From Dyadobacter sp. 676 (GTDB lineage Bacteria; Bacteroidota; Bacteroidia; Cytophagales; Spirosomataceae): DNA of 64,000 bases. The notes beneath the pieces are model-generated. The model was given only the letters and a program-made list of their open reading frames with translations. It did no database searches and was not told where the DNA came from. Position numbers and translations under genes: made by a program. Where the stretch lies: assembly GCF_040448675.1 (NCBI RefSeq), contig NZ_CP159289.1, forward strand, positions 1,488,001 through 1,552,000, read 5' to 3'. Of the stretch, positions 45,836 to 54,837 are shown one piece after another (positions within the stretch are counted from its first letter, which is position 1; each line of letters starts with the position of its first letter).

Positions 45836-46579
45836 GTGCGCATTTTAGGAATAATACCGGCCCGCTACGCTTCTACCCGCTTCCCCGCCAAGGCATTGGT
45901 GGACATCGGCGGAAAAAGCATGATCCGACGGGTTTACGAACAAGCATCCAAAGCTACGCAACTCGATCAGGTTATCGTAGCAACCGACGATGAAAGAATA
46001 TTGTACCACGTCCGGGAGTTTGGCGGAAAAGCCGTCATGACCTCCCCGGACCACCAGAGCGGTACCGACCGCTGCTTCGAGGCGCTCACCAAAACAGAGG
46101 GCCGGTATGACTACGTGATCAACATCCAGGGCGACGAGCCATTCATCAGCCCGGAGCCGATCGATCACCTGGCTTCCGTACTCAACGGGGAAACCGAGCT
46201 GGCGACATTGGTCAAAGTCATCGATAATGACGAAATTCTCTTCAATGTGAATGTGCCGAAAGCTGTTTTGAACAAGCGCGGCGAAGTCATGTATTTCAGC
46301 CGTCAGACCATCCCTTACCTGCGCAATGCGCAAAGCCAGGAGGAATTTCTCAAATCGCATGTTTTCTACAAACACATCGGCATTTATGCTTACAGGGCCG
46401 ATGTTCTGGCGGAAATCACGAAATTGCCTGTTTCGTCACTCGAAAAAGCGGAAGCATTGGAGCAACTGCGCTGGCTGGAAAACGGCTACGCGATCCGCGC
46501 CGTCATTACTTCCGACGATTCGCATGGCGTAGACACGCCCGACGATCTCGACCGGGTTACCAGAAAATTTTTACCCTGA
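45836..46579 (+). CDS. kdsB: 3-deoxy-manno-octulosonate cytidylyltransferase
   Basis: A 247-residue protein starting at GTG. Motifs are the N-terminal nucleotide-binding loop (IIPARYASTRFPAKAL), VATDDERI, the segment MTSPDHQSGTDRCFEA and VINIQGDEPFI. It activates KDO as CMP-KDO for lipopolysaccharide core assembly in the cytoplasm. It is divergent from the DUF4905 gene with only 20 bases between start codons. Confidence 0.94.
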   Translation: MRILGIIPARYASTRFPAKALVDIGGKSMIRRVYEQASKATQLDQVIVATDDERILYHVREFGGKAVMTSPDHQSGTDRCFEALTKTEGRYDYVINIQGDEPFISPEPIDHLASVLNGETELATLVKVIDNDEILFNVNVPKAVLNKRGEVMYFSRQTIPYLRNAQSQEEFLKSHVFYKHIGIYAYRADVLAEITKLPVSSLEKAEALEQLRWLENGYAIRAVITSDDSHGVDTPDDLDRVTRKFLP

Positions 46580-46742
46580 CAGGCATTTGTGGAATACATT
46601 TTTTACAACGAAGGTTAACGTATAACGATAAGCCGTATATTTCTTAAAAAACGTTAAAACCGTTTTGCGTATACGACTTGCTTCTTCCGACGCGTTAGCC
46701 TTTTATTGTTTTAAACTAATTACCACTTGAAAAAAGAGTCCT

Positions 46743-48308
46743 ATGCAATATAACATCCTTTGGGCCGATGATGAAATAGATCTTCTCAAACCGCATATCA
46801 TGTTCCTTACCAATAAAGGTTACAACGTTACGCCCGTCAATAGCGGGGCCGACGCGCTGGACCGCATTGAAAATGACCGGTTTGACATCGTTTTCCTCGA
46901 CGAAATGATGCCTGGTATGACCGGCCTCGAAACGCTCGCACAGATCAAGCAACAGCAGCCAAACCTGCCCGTGGTGATGATCACCAAGAGCGAGGAGGAA
47001 CACATTATGGAGGATGCCATCGGTTCCAAAATAGATGATTACCTCATTAAACCACTCAATCCCAACCAGATATTGCTTTCGGTAAAAAAGATACTGGACA
47101 ACAAACGTCTGGTTACCGAAAAAACGACCCTCAGTTATCAGCAGGAATTCCGCAACCTGGCCATGCAATACCAGGACCGCATCGGTCACGAGGAATGGGC
47201 GGATATTTATAAAAAACTCATTTACTGGGAGCTCGAACTCGAAAGCTCCGACGACCAGGGAATGGCCGAGGTATTCAGCATGCAAAAAAGCGAGGCCAAT
47301 GCCAATTTCTGTAAATTCATCGAGGACGAATATGAAAACTGGCTCAACGATCCACGCTCCGACAAGCCGATTCTGTCACACCAACTAATGAAGCAGAAGG
47401 TATTCCCGCATTTGAAAGGATCGAGCGAGCCGATTTTCTTCCTGCTGATCGACAATTTCCGCTACGACCAGTGGAAAATGATCCAGCCGATTTTGCAGGA
47501 GTTTTTCAATATCGAAGAAGAATCTTCTTACTATTCTATTTTGCCAACCACCACCGGCTATGCCCGTAATGCGATCTTCTCCGGCCTCATGCCGAGCGAA
47601 ATGGAACGCAAGCACCCGCAATGGTGGGTAAGCGATGAAAATACGCCGGAAGGTGAAGAAGGCCTGAATAACCACGAGCAGGATTTCTTGCAGAAGCAAC
47701 TGGAAATGAACCATTTGAATATCAAATTTTCATATTCCAAAATCCTGAATACCAACCAGGGTAAGGCATTGGTCGACACATTCAACAACCTGCTTACCAA
47801 CCAGCTGAATGTGATTGTCTACAACTTTGTGGATATGCTTTCCCATGCGCGTACGGACGTGCAAATGATCAAGGAACTGGCCCCTGACGAAGCGGCTTAC
47901 CGTTCCATTACACGCTCATGGTTCCAGCATTCGCCGCTGCTCGATTTCATCCGTAAGGTAGCCGAGAAAAAAGGCCGCCTCATCCTTACCACCGACCACG
48001 GCATGATCCGTGTGCAAAAACCGGTGAAAATCATCGGTTACCGCGAAACGAATACGAACCTCCGTTACAAACATGGCAAAAACCTCGGCTTCGACGACAA
48101 CCATTTGATGGTATGCCGCAAACCGGAGCGTATTTTCCTGCCGAAACCCCACGTTTCGACGTCGTACGTGTTCACGAAAGAGGACTACTTCTTCGCCTAC
48201 CCGAACAACTACAACCAGTACGTGAACCTCTACCGCGATACTTTCCAGCACGGGGGCGTATCGCTCGAAGAGATGATCATCCCGGTGATCGATATGAAGG
48301 CGAAATAG
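46743..48308 (+). CDS. porX: PorX, response regulator with alkaline-phosphatase-like effector
   Basis: A 521-residue protein. Residues 1-120 form a CheY-like receiver (acidic pocket Asp9-Asp10, phospho-acceptor Asp53 in VFLDEMMPG, Lys in KPL). A helical linker leads to a PglZ/alkaline-phosphatase-like domain (FFLLIDNFRYDQWKMI, ILPTTTGYARNAIFSGLMP, LTTDHGMIRVQ with metal ligands). This is the PorX architecture; PorX with PorY and SigP controls type IX secretion. It fits the type IX sorting tails of the tail-fibre proteins in this window. Confidence 0.92.
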   Translation: MQYNILWADDEIDLLKPHIMFLTNKGYNVTPVNSGADALDRIENDRFDIVFLDEMMPGMTGLETLAQIKQQQPNLPVVMITKSEEEHIMEDAIGSKIDDYLIKPLNPNQILLSVKKILDNKRLVTEKTTLSYQQEFRNLAMQYQDRIGHEEWADIYKKLIYWELELESSDDQGMAEVFSMQKSEANANFCKFIEDEYENWLNDPRSDKPILSHQLMKQKVFPHLKGSSEPIFFLLIDNFRYDQWKMIQPILQEFFNIEEESSYYSILPTTTGYARNAIFSGLMPSEMERKHPQWWVSDENTPEGEEGLNNHEQDFLQKQLEMNHLNIKFSYSKILNTNQGKALVDTFNNLLTNQLNVIVYNFVDMLSHARTDVQMIKELAPDEAAYRSITRSWFQHSPLLDFIRKVAEKKGRLILTTDHGMIRVQKPVKIIGYRETNTNLRYKHGKNLGFDDNHLMVCRKPERIFLPKPHVSTSYVFTKEDYFFAYPNNYNQYVNLYRDTFQHGGVSLEEMIIPVIDMKAK

Positions 48309-48324
48309 GAAGTTTTTAATATGC

Positions 48325-48361
48325 AAAAAAGGGCGCCTGAGTTGACCAGGCGCCCTTTTTT
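48325..48361. terminator. Bidirectional terminator between porX and ftsE
   Basis: AAAAAAGGGCGCCTG (48325-48339) pairs perfectly with CAGGCGCCCTTTTTT (48347-48361) over a 7-base loop. Confidence 0.88.
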
Positions 48362-48377
48362 GTTTGGATTGATATCT

Positions 48378-49061
48378 TTATTCGCTCACTGTCACGCCGC
48401 CATTCTCGCATTTGATCACGCGGGCGGGGAAGCGTTTGAGGAAATCGTGGTTGTGTGTTGCCATTAGTATCGCCGTTCCGGCATTATTGATCGTGCGGAA
48501 AACCTGCATGATCTGGTCGCCTACTTCTGGGTCGAGGTTACCGGTCGGCTCATCGGCGATCAGGATTTGCGGCTCGTTCAGCATGGCGCGGGCGATTACT
48601 ACCCGTTGCTGCTCGCCGCCTGAAAGCTGGTGCGGCATTCTTTTCTGGGCGGTTCCGAGGCCCACCTGCATGAGTACCTCTGCAATGCGTTTGGAGATTT
48701 TCCCCTGGTTTTCCCAGCCCGTCGCGCGCAGCACGAACGAGAGGTTGTCTTCCACGGACCGGTCGGAAAGCAATTGAAAATCCTGGAAAACAATGCCTAT
48801 TCTGCGACGCAGAAACGGAATATCGGCTCTTTTTATATTGTGCAGCTCGTAGCCGGCCACTTTGGCGGAACCGGTATGCAGCCATAAATCGGCGTATAGT
48901 GTTTTCAAAAGCGAGCTCTTACCGCTGCCGGTACGTCCGATAAGGTAAACAAATTCGCCCTTGTTGATCTCAAAATGAACGTCGTTCAAAACAGGCCTTT
49001 CTCCCTGATAAATATCCGCCCTTTCCAGTCTGATTATTGGCTCCGTCGAATCGGTGGTCAT
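48378..49061 (-). CDS. ftsE: Cell division ATP-binding protein FtsE
   Basis: A 227-residue ABC ATPase with Walker A GRTGSGKSS (about 42-50), Q-loop in VFQDFQLL, signature LSGGEQQR, Walker B ILIADEPTGNLDP and H-loop ATHNHD. The closeness to FtsE (DRSVEDNLSFVLRATG) and the short C-terminus suggest it pairs with FtsX to control peptidoglycan hydrolases at division. No ftsX is adjacent. Confidence 0.87.
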   Translation of the reverse strand: MTTDSTEPIIRLERADIYQGERPVLNDVHFEINKGEFVYLIGRTGSGKSSLLKTLYADLWLHTGSAKVAGYELHNIKRADIPFLRRRIGIVFQDFQLLSDRSVEDNLSFVLRATGWENQGKISKRIAEVLMQVGLGTAQKRMPHQLSGGEQQRVVIARAMLNEPQILIADEPTGNLDPEVGDQIMQVFRTINNAGTAILMATHNHDFLKRFPARVIKCENGGVTVSE

Positions 49062-49164
49062 AATGTGTTAAATGTAATTGATTGGGGTTGAGCGCGATAA
49101 TGTCAGTGCAGGATTGCTATGTTGTGCCTGGACTGCCGACACGCAGACGTTGAATATATCTTGC

Positions 49165-49307
49165 GGTGCGCTGCACCTTAATTTAATTGCATTTCATTTT
49201 CTACAATTATTCCGGTGCGCTGCACCTTCAAAATCGTCGCCGGTGCAGCGCACCGGAATAATTGTAGAAAAAAGCATTGTTAACATGTTCGTCAGGTGCA
49301 GCGCACC
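49165..49307. repeat. Nested inverted GGTGCGCTGCACC repeats (BIME-like)
   Basis: Four copies of a 13-base core: GGTGCGCTGCACC at 49165-49177 and 49214-49226, and its reverse complement at 49242-49254 and 49295-49307. The inner pair extends to a perfect 30-bp inverted repeat (49197-49226 with 49242-49271, 15-base loop) containing TCTACAATTATTCC. The outer pair shares only the core and a base or two. The layout resembles a REP/BIME-type interspersed element; it could also act as a bidirectional transcription barrier between ftsE and the aldolase gene. Confidence 0.75.
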
Positions 49308-49334
49308 GTAAGAATTTTCAGGTCACCGATGCGA

Positions 49335-49991
49335 TTAAGCATTTCCTTTTTTGTAGTCAGAAAGGAATTTCTCCAGACCGATATCGGTCAACGGGTGTTT
49401 CAGCAATGCTTCGATCGCGCTCAACGGGCCGGTCATTACGTCGGCACCCACTTCCGCGCACTGGATGATGTGCATCGGGTGGCGAACCGATGCTGCAAGC
49501 ACCTGCGTATCGAAACCGTAGTTTCTGTAAATCGTCAGGATTTGCTCGATGAGACCGATACCGTCGGTTGAGATATCGTCAAGGCGACCAACGAACGGGG
49601 AAACGTAAGTAGCACCGGCCTTCGCAGCCACGAGCGCCTGTCCGGGAGAGAAGATCAGCGTACAGTTGGTACGGATGCCTTTTCCTGAAAAATATTTCAA
49701 TGCCTTGATACCTTCTTTGATCATCGGGATTTTCACCACGATTTTCTCGTCGATCTCGACCAGCTCTTCGCCCTCGCGGACCATTCCTTCGAAATCGACC
49801 GAGATTACTTCTGCGCTTACATCACCGTCCACGATATCGCAGATAGCCTTGTAGTGACGCATTATATTATCCTTACCTGTAATTCCTTCTTTCGCCATCA
49901 GGGATGGGTTGGTGGTTACACCGTCCAAAACACCAAGTGCCTGCGCTTCCCGAATTTCGTTCAGGTTCGCAGTATCAATGAAAAATTTCAT
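49335..49991 (-). CDS. fsa: Transaldolase / fructose-6-phosphate aldolase family protein
   Basis: A 218-residue protein, the short length typical of the FSA/TalC group. It begins [16 protein letters not shown], contains [13 protein letters not shown], the Schiff-base lysine in [11 protein letters not shown] and later segments [31 protein letters not shown] and [12 protein letters not shown]. It is either a transaldolase of the pentose phosphate pathway or a fructose-6-phosphate aldolase; the sequence does not decide. It has its own promoter. Confidence 0.9.
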   Translation of the reverse strand: MKFFIDTANLNEIREAQALGVLDGVTTNPSLMAKEGITGKDNIMRHYKAICDIVDGDVSAEVISVDFEGMVREGEELVEIDEKIVVKIPMIKEGIKALKYFSGKGIRTNCTLIFSPGQALVAAKAGATYVSPFVGRLDDISTDGIGLIEQILTIYRNYGFDTQVLAASVRHPMHIIQCAEVGADVMTGPLSAIEALLKHPLTDIGLEKFLSDYKKGNA

Positions 49992-50020
49992 ATTGAAAAT
50001 TTATTGGTTAGAATATTCCA

Positions 50021-50050
50021 CAAAAGTAGAAAACCCTGAACAAAAGCAAA
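50021..50050 (-). promoter_or_regulatory. Predicted promoter of the aldolase gene
   Basis: On the minus strand TACTTTTG (50021-50028) matches TAnnTTTG. A TTTG (50047-50050) lies upstream with an 18-base spacer, one short of the usual 19-21. It is 30 bases before the ATG. Confidence 0.6.
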
Positions 50051-50089
50051 AAGAAAGAAAGCGGGAAAACCGGGGAAGAAAGAAATAAA

Positions 50090-50186
50090 AAAAGGCAAAC
50101 CGAGAATCTCACCGCATCGACCACCTACCCTTGCTTCCGTCAGGACCTGGGGGATTCGGAAGGAGCTGGTAGTTCCGATTTGCCGC
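50090..50186 (-). ncRNA. ffs: Signal recognition particle RNA (small, bacterial 4.5S type)
   Basis: On the minus strand the conserved SRP hairpin CAGGTCCTGACGGAAGCAAG lies at the middle, matching the GGTCC...GGAAGCA core that binds Ffh. The ends can pair: GGCAAATCGG near the 5' end and TCGGTTTGCC near the 3' end. A T7 run (50087-50093) terminates the RNA. An exact -7 box at 50189-50196 places the start near 50184. Size of about 95 bases fits the Alu-less form. Confidence 0.88.
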
Positions 50187-50188
50187 TG

Positions 50189-50196
50189 CAAAGATA
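50189..50196 (-). promoter_or_regulatory. Predicted ffs -7 box
   Basis: TATCTTTG on the minus strand, an exact TAnnTTTG match, immediately upstream of the SRP RNA. A T-rich stretch occupies the -33 region. Confidence 0.65.
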
Positions 50197-50243
50197 ACGA
50201 CATTTTATTAACAAAAAGAAAACATTCCTTGGACCTTTCCGCT

Positions 50244-50251
50244 TACTTTTG
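50244..50251 (+). promoter_or_regulatory. Predicted -7 box of the TPR lipoprotein gene
   Basis: TACTTTTG matches TAnnTTTG exactly, 26 bases before the ATG; divergent from ffs. Confidence 0.55.
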
Positions 50252-50277
50252 TGCGAAACAACTAGAAATGAACCAGT

Positions 50278-50979
50278 ATGCCCCGATTATTTTTTTTTAT
50301 TTTTCTGATTACCCTCTATTCCTGCTCCCAATCTTCCGACGCGTTCCTCCAAAAAGGCAAAGAGCTCATGCAGCAAGGCAAGACGCGCGAAGCCATCGAA
50401 TTCATTAACAAGGCGATCGAAAAAAATACCGCCAATGCCGACGCATTCAACCTCCGCGGCGTGGCTTACTACGAGTTGAAAGAATATCCCAACGCATTGC
50501 TCGACTTTGGTCAGGCTATTAAACTGCAACCCGCTTCCTACCGTCCCTATTTCAACCGCGCGCTGCTGTATACGGATGAAAACAAGCTGGATTCCGCATT
50601 TGCAGACTATAATAAATCGGCCGAACTGGCTCCCGACACCGCCGATGTGTTCTTGAACCGCGGCCAATTGCTGGTGTTAATGGACAAAACGCCGGATGCC
50701 ATCAAAGACTTCGAAAAAGCCACGCAGCTAGATGCGAATAACAAGCAGGCCTGGTACAACCTCGGAAACACCTATTACCGGACGCAGGACTTCAAAAAAG
50801 CCACATTGGCATTCCGCCAGACGGTGAAACTGGACGCGCAATACGGCAAAGCATTTTACGGACTCGGCCTGGCACAGTATAACGACGGTGAAAAAGACCT
50901 GGGCTGCGCGAACCTGAAACAGGCCCTGAACCTGGGATACAACGACGCAGCGAATGCGCTGGCGCAATTTTGTCGGTGA
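50278..50979 (+). CDS. TPR-repeat lipoprotein
   Basis: A 233-residue protein with a lipoprotein signal (LFFFIFLITLYSC, Cys16). It carries about six tetratricopeptide repeats (for example AFNLRGVAYYELKEYPNALLDFGQAIKLQP and AWYNLGNTYYRTQDFKKATLAFRQTVKLD), ending in a Sel1-like motif (DLGCANLKQALNLGY). It is a membrane-anchored protein-interaction scaffold; no partner is evident from the context. Confidence 0.88.
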   Translation: MPRLFFFIFLITLYSCSQSSDAFLQKGKELMQQGKTREAIEFINKAIEKNTANADAFNLRGVAYYELKEYPNALLDFGQAIKLQPASYRPYFNRALLYTDENKLDSAFADYNKSAELAPDTADVFLNRGQLLVLMDKTPDAIKDFEKATQLDANNKQAWYNLGNTYYRTQDFKKATLAFRQTVKLDAQYGKAFYGLGLAQYNDGEKDLGCANLKQALNLGYNDAANALAQFCR

Positions 50980-51075
50980 AAGATTTGTTAAAATGGTATC
51001 ACCGACAGTTAATAACCGAGCGGTAACAGCTTTTTAACATATTCTTAAATAATCGTATTCTTAACCCACTTTGTC

Positions 51076-51405
51076 ATGAGACTGTTAAAGATATTTTTCG
51101 GGATACTCTTCGTCATTTTCGCCTACTTCCAGCTCAACGATCCCGACTCGGGCGTTTGGATCGCGATTTACAGCTTCGCCGCGCTCGGCTGCTTCATGAG
51201 CATCCGCGGGCTTTGGCCTTCCTGGGTATTTTATGTACTTGCGGCAGGCTATCTGATCGGCGCGGTTTTCCAGTGGCCACGCGAATTCGAAGGTATTTTC
51301 TTTGGGGAAACAGCAATGCGGAGCCTCAACATCGAACTCGCACGGGAGTCGCTCGGCCTGGGCATCTGTGCCCTTGTAATGGCTGTGATAGGAAAATGGG
51401 GCTGA
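51076..51405 (+). CDS. TMEM220-family small membrane protein
   Basis: A 109-residue protein with four predicted membrane segments. It has the family motif YFQLNDPDSGVWIAIY at about 17-32. Function is unknown. Its stop codon abuts, without a gap, the stop of the convergent birA gene. Confidence 0.82.
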   Translation: MRLLKIFFGILFVIFAYFQLNDPDSGVWIAIYSFAALGCFMSIRGLWPSWVFYVLAAGYLIGAVFQWPREFEGIFFGETAMRSLNIELARESLGLGICALVMAVIGKWG

Positions 51406-52173
51406 TCATTCCCTGACCCATTCGATTTCTTTCAAACCGAATTCCAGTTCTTCCGGCTCGGTGGCTAATTTAACCCGCAGCTTCCCAAGGTGCGTTACAT
51501 TTGTCACCGAGCCGTTTGTTACATTCCCTTTGTATAGAAATTTCACATCTTGCTGATAACCATACAAATGGCTCAGGTATTCGCCACGGATCGCATCGTT
51601 ATGAGTCCCCGTTCGCAGCCTGACGTAATAAGCATCCAGAAATTTCAGCAGCTTGTGGAATTCTTCGGCTAGATTAAATGTCAGTCCCGTCTCCCCGAAA
51701 AGCGAAGTGGCATAATTATTCTCGAACCGGGACTGGTTGATATTTACCCCGATACCGACGATCGAGGTAGCGTATTTGGTACCCTGAAGCGAATTTTCGA
51801 TCAAAACCCCGCACGATTTGCGGTTATTCATATAAATATCGTTCGGCCACTTTACCTTCGTCGCCGGCACGTAGCTCCCGAGGTACCCCCGTATAGCAAG
51901 CGCGGTAACCTGACTGATCAGAAACTGGTCCTGAATGGCTAAAAACGCAGGTTTGAGGATAACTGAAAACGTGAGATTCTCGCCCGCATTCGCATTCCAG
52001 ACCGTCCCGCGCTGGCCTCGTCCCTTCACCTGATTGTCGGTTATGACAACGGTACCTTCCTCAAACAAACCCGCGTGTACTATTTCAGCCGCTATGTCGT
52101 TGGTGGAATGACAAGTTGGCAGGTATATAACTTTTTTACCAATTATTAGCGTGTCCTGTGTAGAGTTGTACAA
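51406..52173 (-). CDS. birA: Biotin--[acetyl-CoA-carboxylase] ligase
   Basis: A 255-residue protein beginning at TTG. The biotinyl-AMP loop GRGQRGTVW (about 52-60) and the segments KWPNDIYMNNRKSCGVLIE and GIGVNINQ define the BirA catalytic domain. A short SH3-like C-terminal domain follows. There is no N-terminal DNA-binding domain, so this is a class I ligase without repressor function. It is divergent from rsfS. Confidence 0.9.
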   Translation of the reverse strand: MYNSTQDTLIIGKKVIYLPTCHSTNDIAAEIVHAGLFEEGTVVITDNQVKGRGQRGTVWNANAGENLTFSVILKPAFLAIQDQFLISQVTALAIRGYLGSYVPATKVKWPNDIYMNNRKSCGVLIENSLQGTKYATSIVGIGVNINQSRFENNYATSLFGETGLTFNLAEEFHKLLKFLDAYYVRLRTGTHNDAIRGEYLSHLYGYQQDVKFLYKGNVTNGSVTNVTHLGKLRVKLATEPEELEFGLKEIEWVRE

Positions 52174-52218
52174 TTTTTTTGTTTTACTTTAGGGTTTTAG
52201 AAAAGGAAACAATCACGC

Positions 52219-52602
52219 ATGAAAGAACGCAAAAATAAAGAACTATCCTCAAAAGATCTCACCGAACTGGTTGTGAAGGGCATGACAGAAAAGAAGGGTT
52301 TGGACATTGCCATATTAGACCTCAGAAAAGTAAAAAACTCAATAACCGATTTTTTCGTCATCTGCTCGGGTAATTCCGATACGCAAATAGATGCTTTGGC
52401 CAACTCGGTCGAGGAAGAAGTTTACAAAATATCCAAAACAGAGCCCTGGCAAAAAGAAGGAAAGGCGAATGGGGAATGGATTTTGATTGATTATGTGGAC
52501 GTTGTCGCACATATTTTCAACAAAGAACGCCGCAAACATTACGATCTGGAAGAACTTTGGGGAGATGCAGAGGTGACATACCTGGAAGATTCCATGGTAT
52601 AA
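52219..52602 (+). CDS. rsfS: Ribosomal silencing factor RsfS
   Basis: A 127-residue protein with RsfS features: KGLDIAILDLRKVKNSITDFFVICSGNSDTQIDALANSVEE and GEWILIDYVDVVAHIFNKERRKHYDLEELWGDA. It binds uL14 on the 50S subunit and blocks subunit joining during starvation. It lies upstream of ftsH, separated by a GC-rich hairpin with two CCCGCCGGG copies near 52606-52640. Confidence 0.93.
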   Translation: MKERKNKELSSKDLTELVVKGMTEKKGLDIAILDLRKVKNSITDFFVICSGNSDTQIDALANSVEEEVYKISKTEPWQKEGKANGEWILIDYVDVVAHIFNKERRKHYDLEELWGDAEVTYLEDSMV

Positions 52603-52674
52603 AGGCCCGCCGGGCGAACATTAGCCCCGCCGGGATTGTTGTTTAATATATTTCCTCTTAATTAAAACGAACGA

Positions 52675-54732
52675 ATGTCTGAAAACGATAACAAAAGGGG
52701 GCCACTCAACCCTAAAAGTCCTCAGAAGGGATATCAAGGTTGGATTATAGCCGCTCTGATCGCTACTATACTCGGAATCACTTACCTTAACCGCACATCG
52801 ACAATCCGCGAAACCACTCAGAAACGTTTCGAGAAAATGATGGCCGACAAGGAAGTGGAGCGTGTAACCATTGTAAACGACAAATCCGTTGAGGTTACAC
52901 TGAAACCCGAGGCGCTTAAACTCGATAAATACAGGGTTGTTGCAAAGGAAAATAACTATTTCGGTGGGGAAAACGCTTCCCATTACCAATTCCAGGTAAC
53001 CTCCGCGGAGACCTTTAAAAAGGATTTCGATAAAATGCAGGAAGGTGTTCCCGACGACGACAAGGTGCCTTTTGTAGTAGATACCCGCAACGACTGGACC
53101 AGCTTCCTCGGGACCTGGGGCTTTTTCATTGTAATGATCCTGGTAATGTACTTCATCCTCGGCAGAATGTCGGGTGGTGTAGGTCCGGGTGGCCAGATAT
53201 TCAACATCGGCCGCTCCCGCGCGACGCTTTTCGATGCGGAAAACAAAGTTAAAATCACGTTTAACGATGTGGCCGGCCTCGATGAAGCAAAAGAAGAGAT
53301 CAAGGAAATTGTAGAATACCTGCAAAGTCCTGACAAATTCAAGAAACTGGGCGCCAAGATTCCCAAGGGCGCATTGCTCGTAGGCCCTCCGGGAACAGGT
53401 AAAACTTTGCTCGCGAAGGCGGTGGCCGGCGAAGCAGGCGTACCATTTTTCTCCCTTTCAGGTTCCGATTTCGTAGAAATGTTCGTGGGTGTAGGTGCCG
53501 CGCGTGTACGCGACCTCTTCAAGCAAGCAAAGGAAAAAGCGCCTTGTATTATCTTTATTGACGAAATCGACGCCGTAGGCCGTTCGCGTGGCCGTGGCGC
53601 GATGCCGGGTTCCAACGACGAACGTGAAAATACGTTGAACTCCCTGCTTGTGGAAATGGACGGTTTCGCAACCGACTCCGGTATTATCATCGTGGCAGCT
53701 ACCAACCGCCCCGACGTCCTTGACCCCGCATTGCTCCGTCCGGGACGTTTCGACCGTCAGATTTCCGTTGATAAGCCGGACGTAATCGGTCGCGAGGCGA
53801 TTTTTAAAGTGCATTTGAAGCCATTGAAACTGGCTACCGATGTCAATATTCAGAAACTTTCGTCCCAGACTCCGGGCTTTGCCGGTGCTGAAATCGCGAA
53901 CGTTTGTAACGAAGCTGCGTTGATCGCCGCCCGTCGCAACCGCGAAGAGGTTACTATGCAAGACTTTCAGGACGCCATGGACCGTGTAATCGGTGGTTTG
54001 GAGAAGAAAAACAAACTCATTTCACCGGAAGAAAAGCAGATTGTAGCATACCACGAAGCAGGTCACGCGGTGGCAGGATGGTTCCTCGAACATGCCGACC
54101 CATTGGTGAAGGTGTCGATCGTGCCACGTGGTGTAGCGGCATTGGGTTATGCGCAATATCTCCCGCGTGAGCAGTACCTGTACCGTACCGAGCAGCTGTT
54201 CGATGAAATGTGTATGACATTGGGCGGCCGCGCTGCGGAAGATGTAGTATTCGGCAAGATTTCTACCGGCGCATTGAGCGACCTTGAACGCGTAACGAAA
54301 GTGGCGTACAGCATGGTTACCATGTACGGTATGAACGAACGCATCGGTAACATTTCATTCTACGATTCGAAACAAACCGATTACGCATTCACCAAGCCTT
54401 ACTCCGAGTCGACGTCACAGGCGATTGACGAAGAAGTGAGAAAACTGGTTGATCAGGCGTATCAATTCGTCAAAAACCTGCTGATCGAAAAGCGTGACGC
54501 ATTGGAAGTGCTGGCGAAGGAATTGCTGGAAAAAGAAATCCTGTTCCAGGCCGACCTGGAAAAACTGATCGGCAAACGTCCTTTCGAGAAGGAAACGAGC
54601 TATCAGGCCTATATCAACCGCCGGTCCAACGAGGAAGCTGCCATCCATGAAGAAGTGGTGAAACAGACACTCGAACAAGACCGTAAAGAAGAAGAAATGG
54701 CAGAAGCCGGAAAGAGTGCCGACAACGAATAG
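52675..54732 (+). CDS. ftsH: ATP-dependent zinc metalloprotease FtsH
   Basis: A 685-residue protein. Two membrane helices (about 23-40 and 142-162) flank a periplasmic domain. The AAA+ module has Walker A GPPGTGKT (about 238-245), Walker [12 protein letters not shown] and arginine fingers in LRPGRFDR. The protease has HEAGH at about 459-463. It degrades misfolded and short-lived membrane and cytosolic proteins. Strong terminator downstream. Confidence 0.95.
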   Translation: MSENDNKRGPLNPKSPQKGYQGWIIAALIATILGITYLNRTSTIRETTQKRFEKMMADKEVERVTIVNDKSVEVTLKPEALKLDKYRVVAKENNYFGGENASHYQFQVTSAETFKKDFDKMQEGVPDDDKVPFVVDTRNDWTSFLGTWGFFIVMILVMYFILGRMSGGVGPGGQIFNIGRSRATLFDAENKVKITFNDVAGLDEAKEEIKEIVEYLQSPDKFKKLGAKIPKGALLVGPPGTGKTLLAKAVAGEAGVPFFSLSGSDFVEMFVGVGAARVRDLFKQAKEKAPCIIFIDEIDAVGRSRGRGAMPGSNDERENTLNSLLVEMDGFATDSGIIIVAATNRPDVLDPALLRPGRFDRQISVDKPDVIGREAIFKVHLKPLKLATDVNIQKLSSQTPGFAGAEIANVCNEAALIAARRNREEVTMQDFQDAMDRVIGGLEKKNKLISPEEKQIVAYHEAGHAVAGWFLEHADPLVKVSIVPRGVAALGYAQYLPREQYLYRTEQLFDEMCMTLGGRAAEDVVFGKISTGALSDLERVTKVAYSMVTMYGMNERIGNISFYDSKQTDYAFTKPYSESTSQAIDEEVRKLVDQAYQFVKNLLIEKRDALEVLAKELLEKEILFQADLEKLIGKRPFEKETSYQAYINRRSNEEAAIHEEVVKQTLEQDRKEEEMAEAGKSADNE

Positions 54733-54759
54733 GCAATTCTTTCCATGAATAAAAAAACG

Positions 54760-54794
54760 ATAGCCGGACAATTCAACCTGTCCGGCTATTATTT
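54760..54794 (+). terminator. Terminator after ftsH
   Basis: ATAGCCGGACA (54760-54770) pairs with TGTCCGGCTAT (54779-54789), followed by a T-rich tract. Confidence 0.85.
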
Positions 54795-54837
54795 TTACAA
54801 CAGCTACTAAATCTTTTGACCCTAACCTTCAAAGCAA

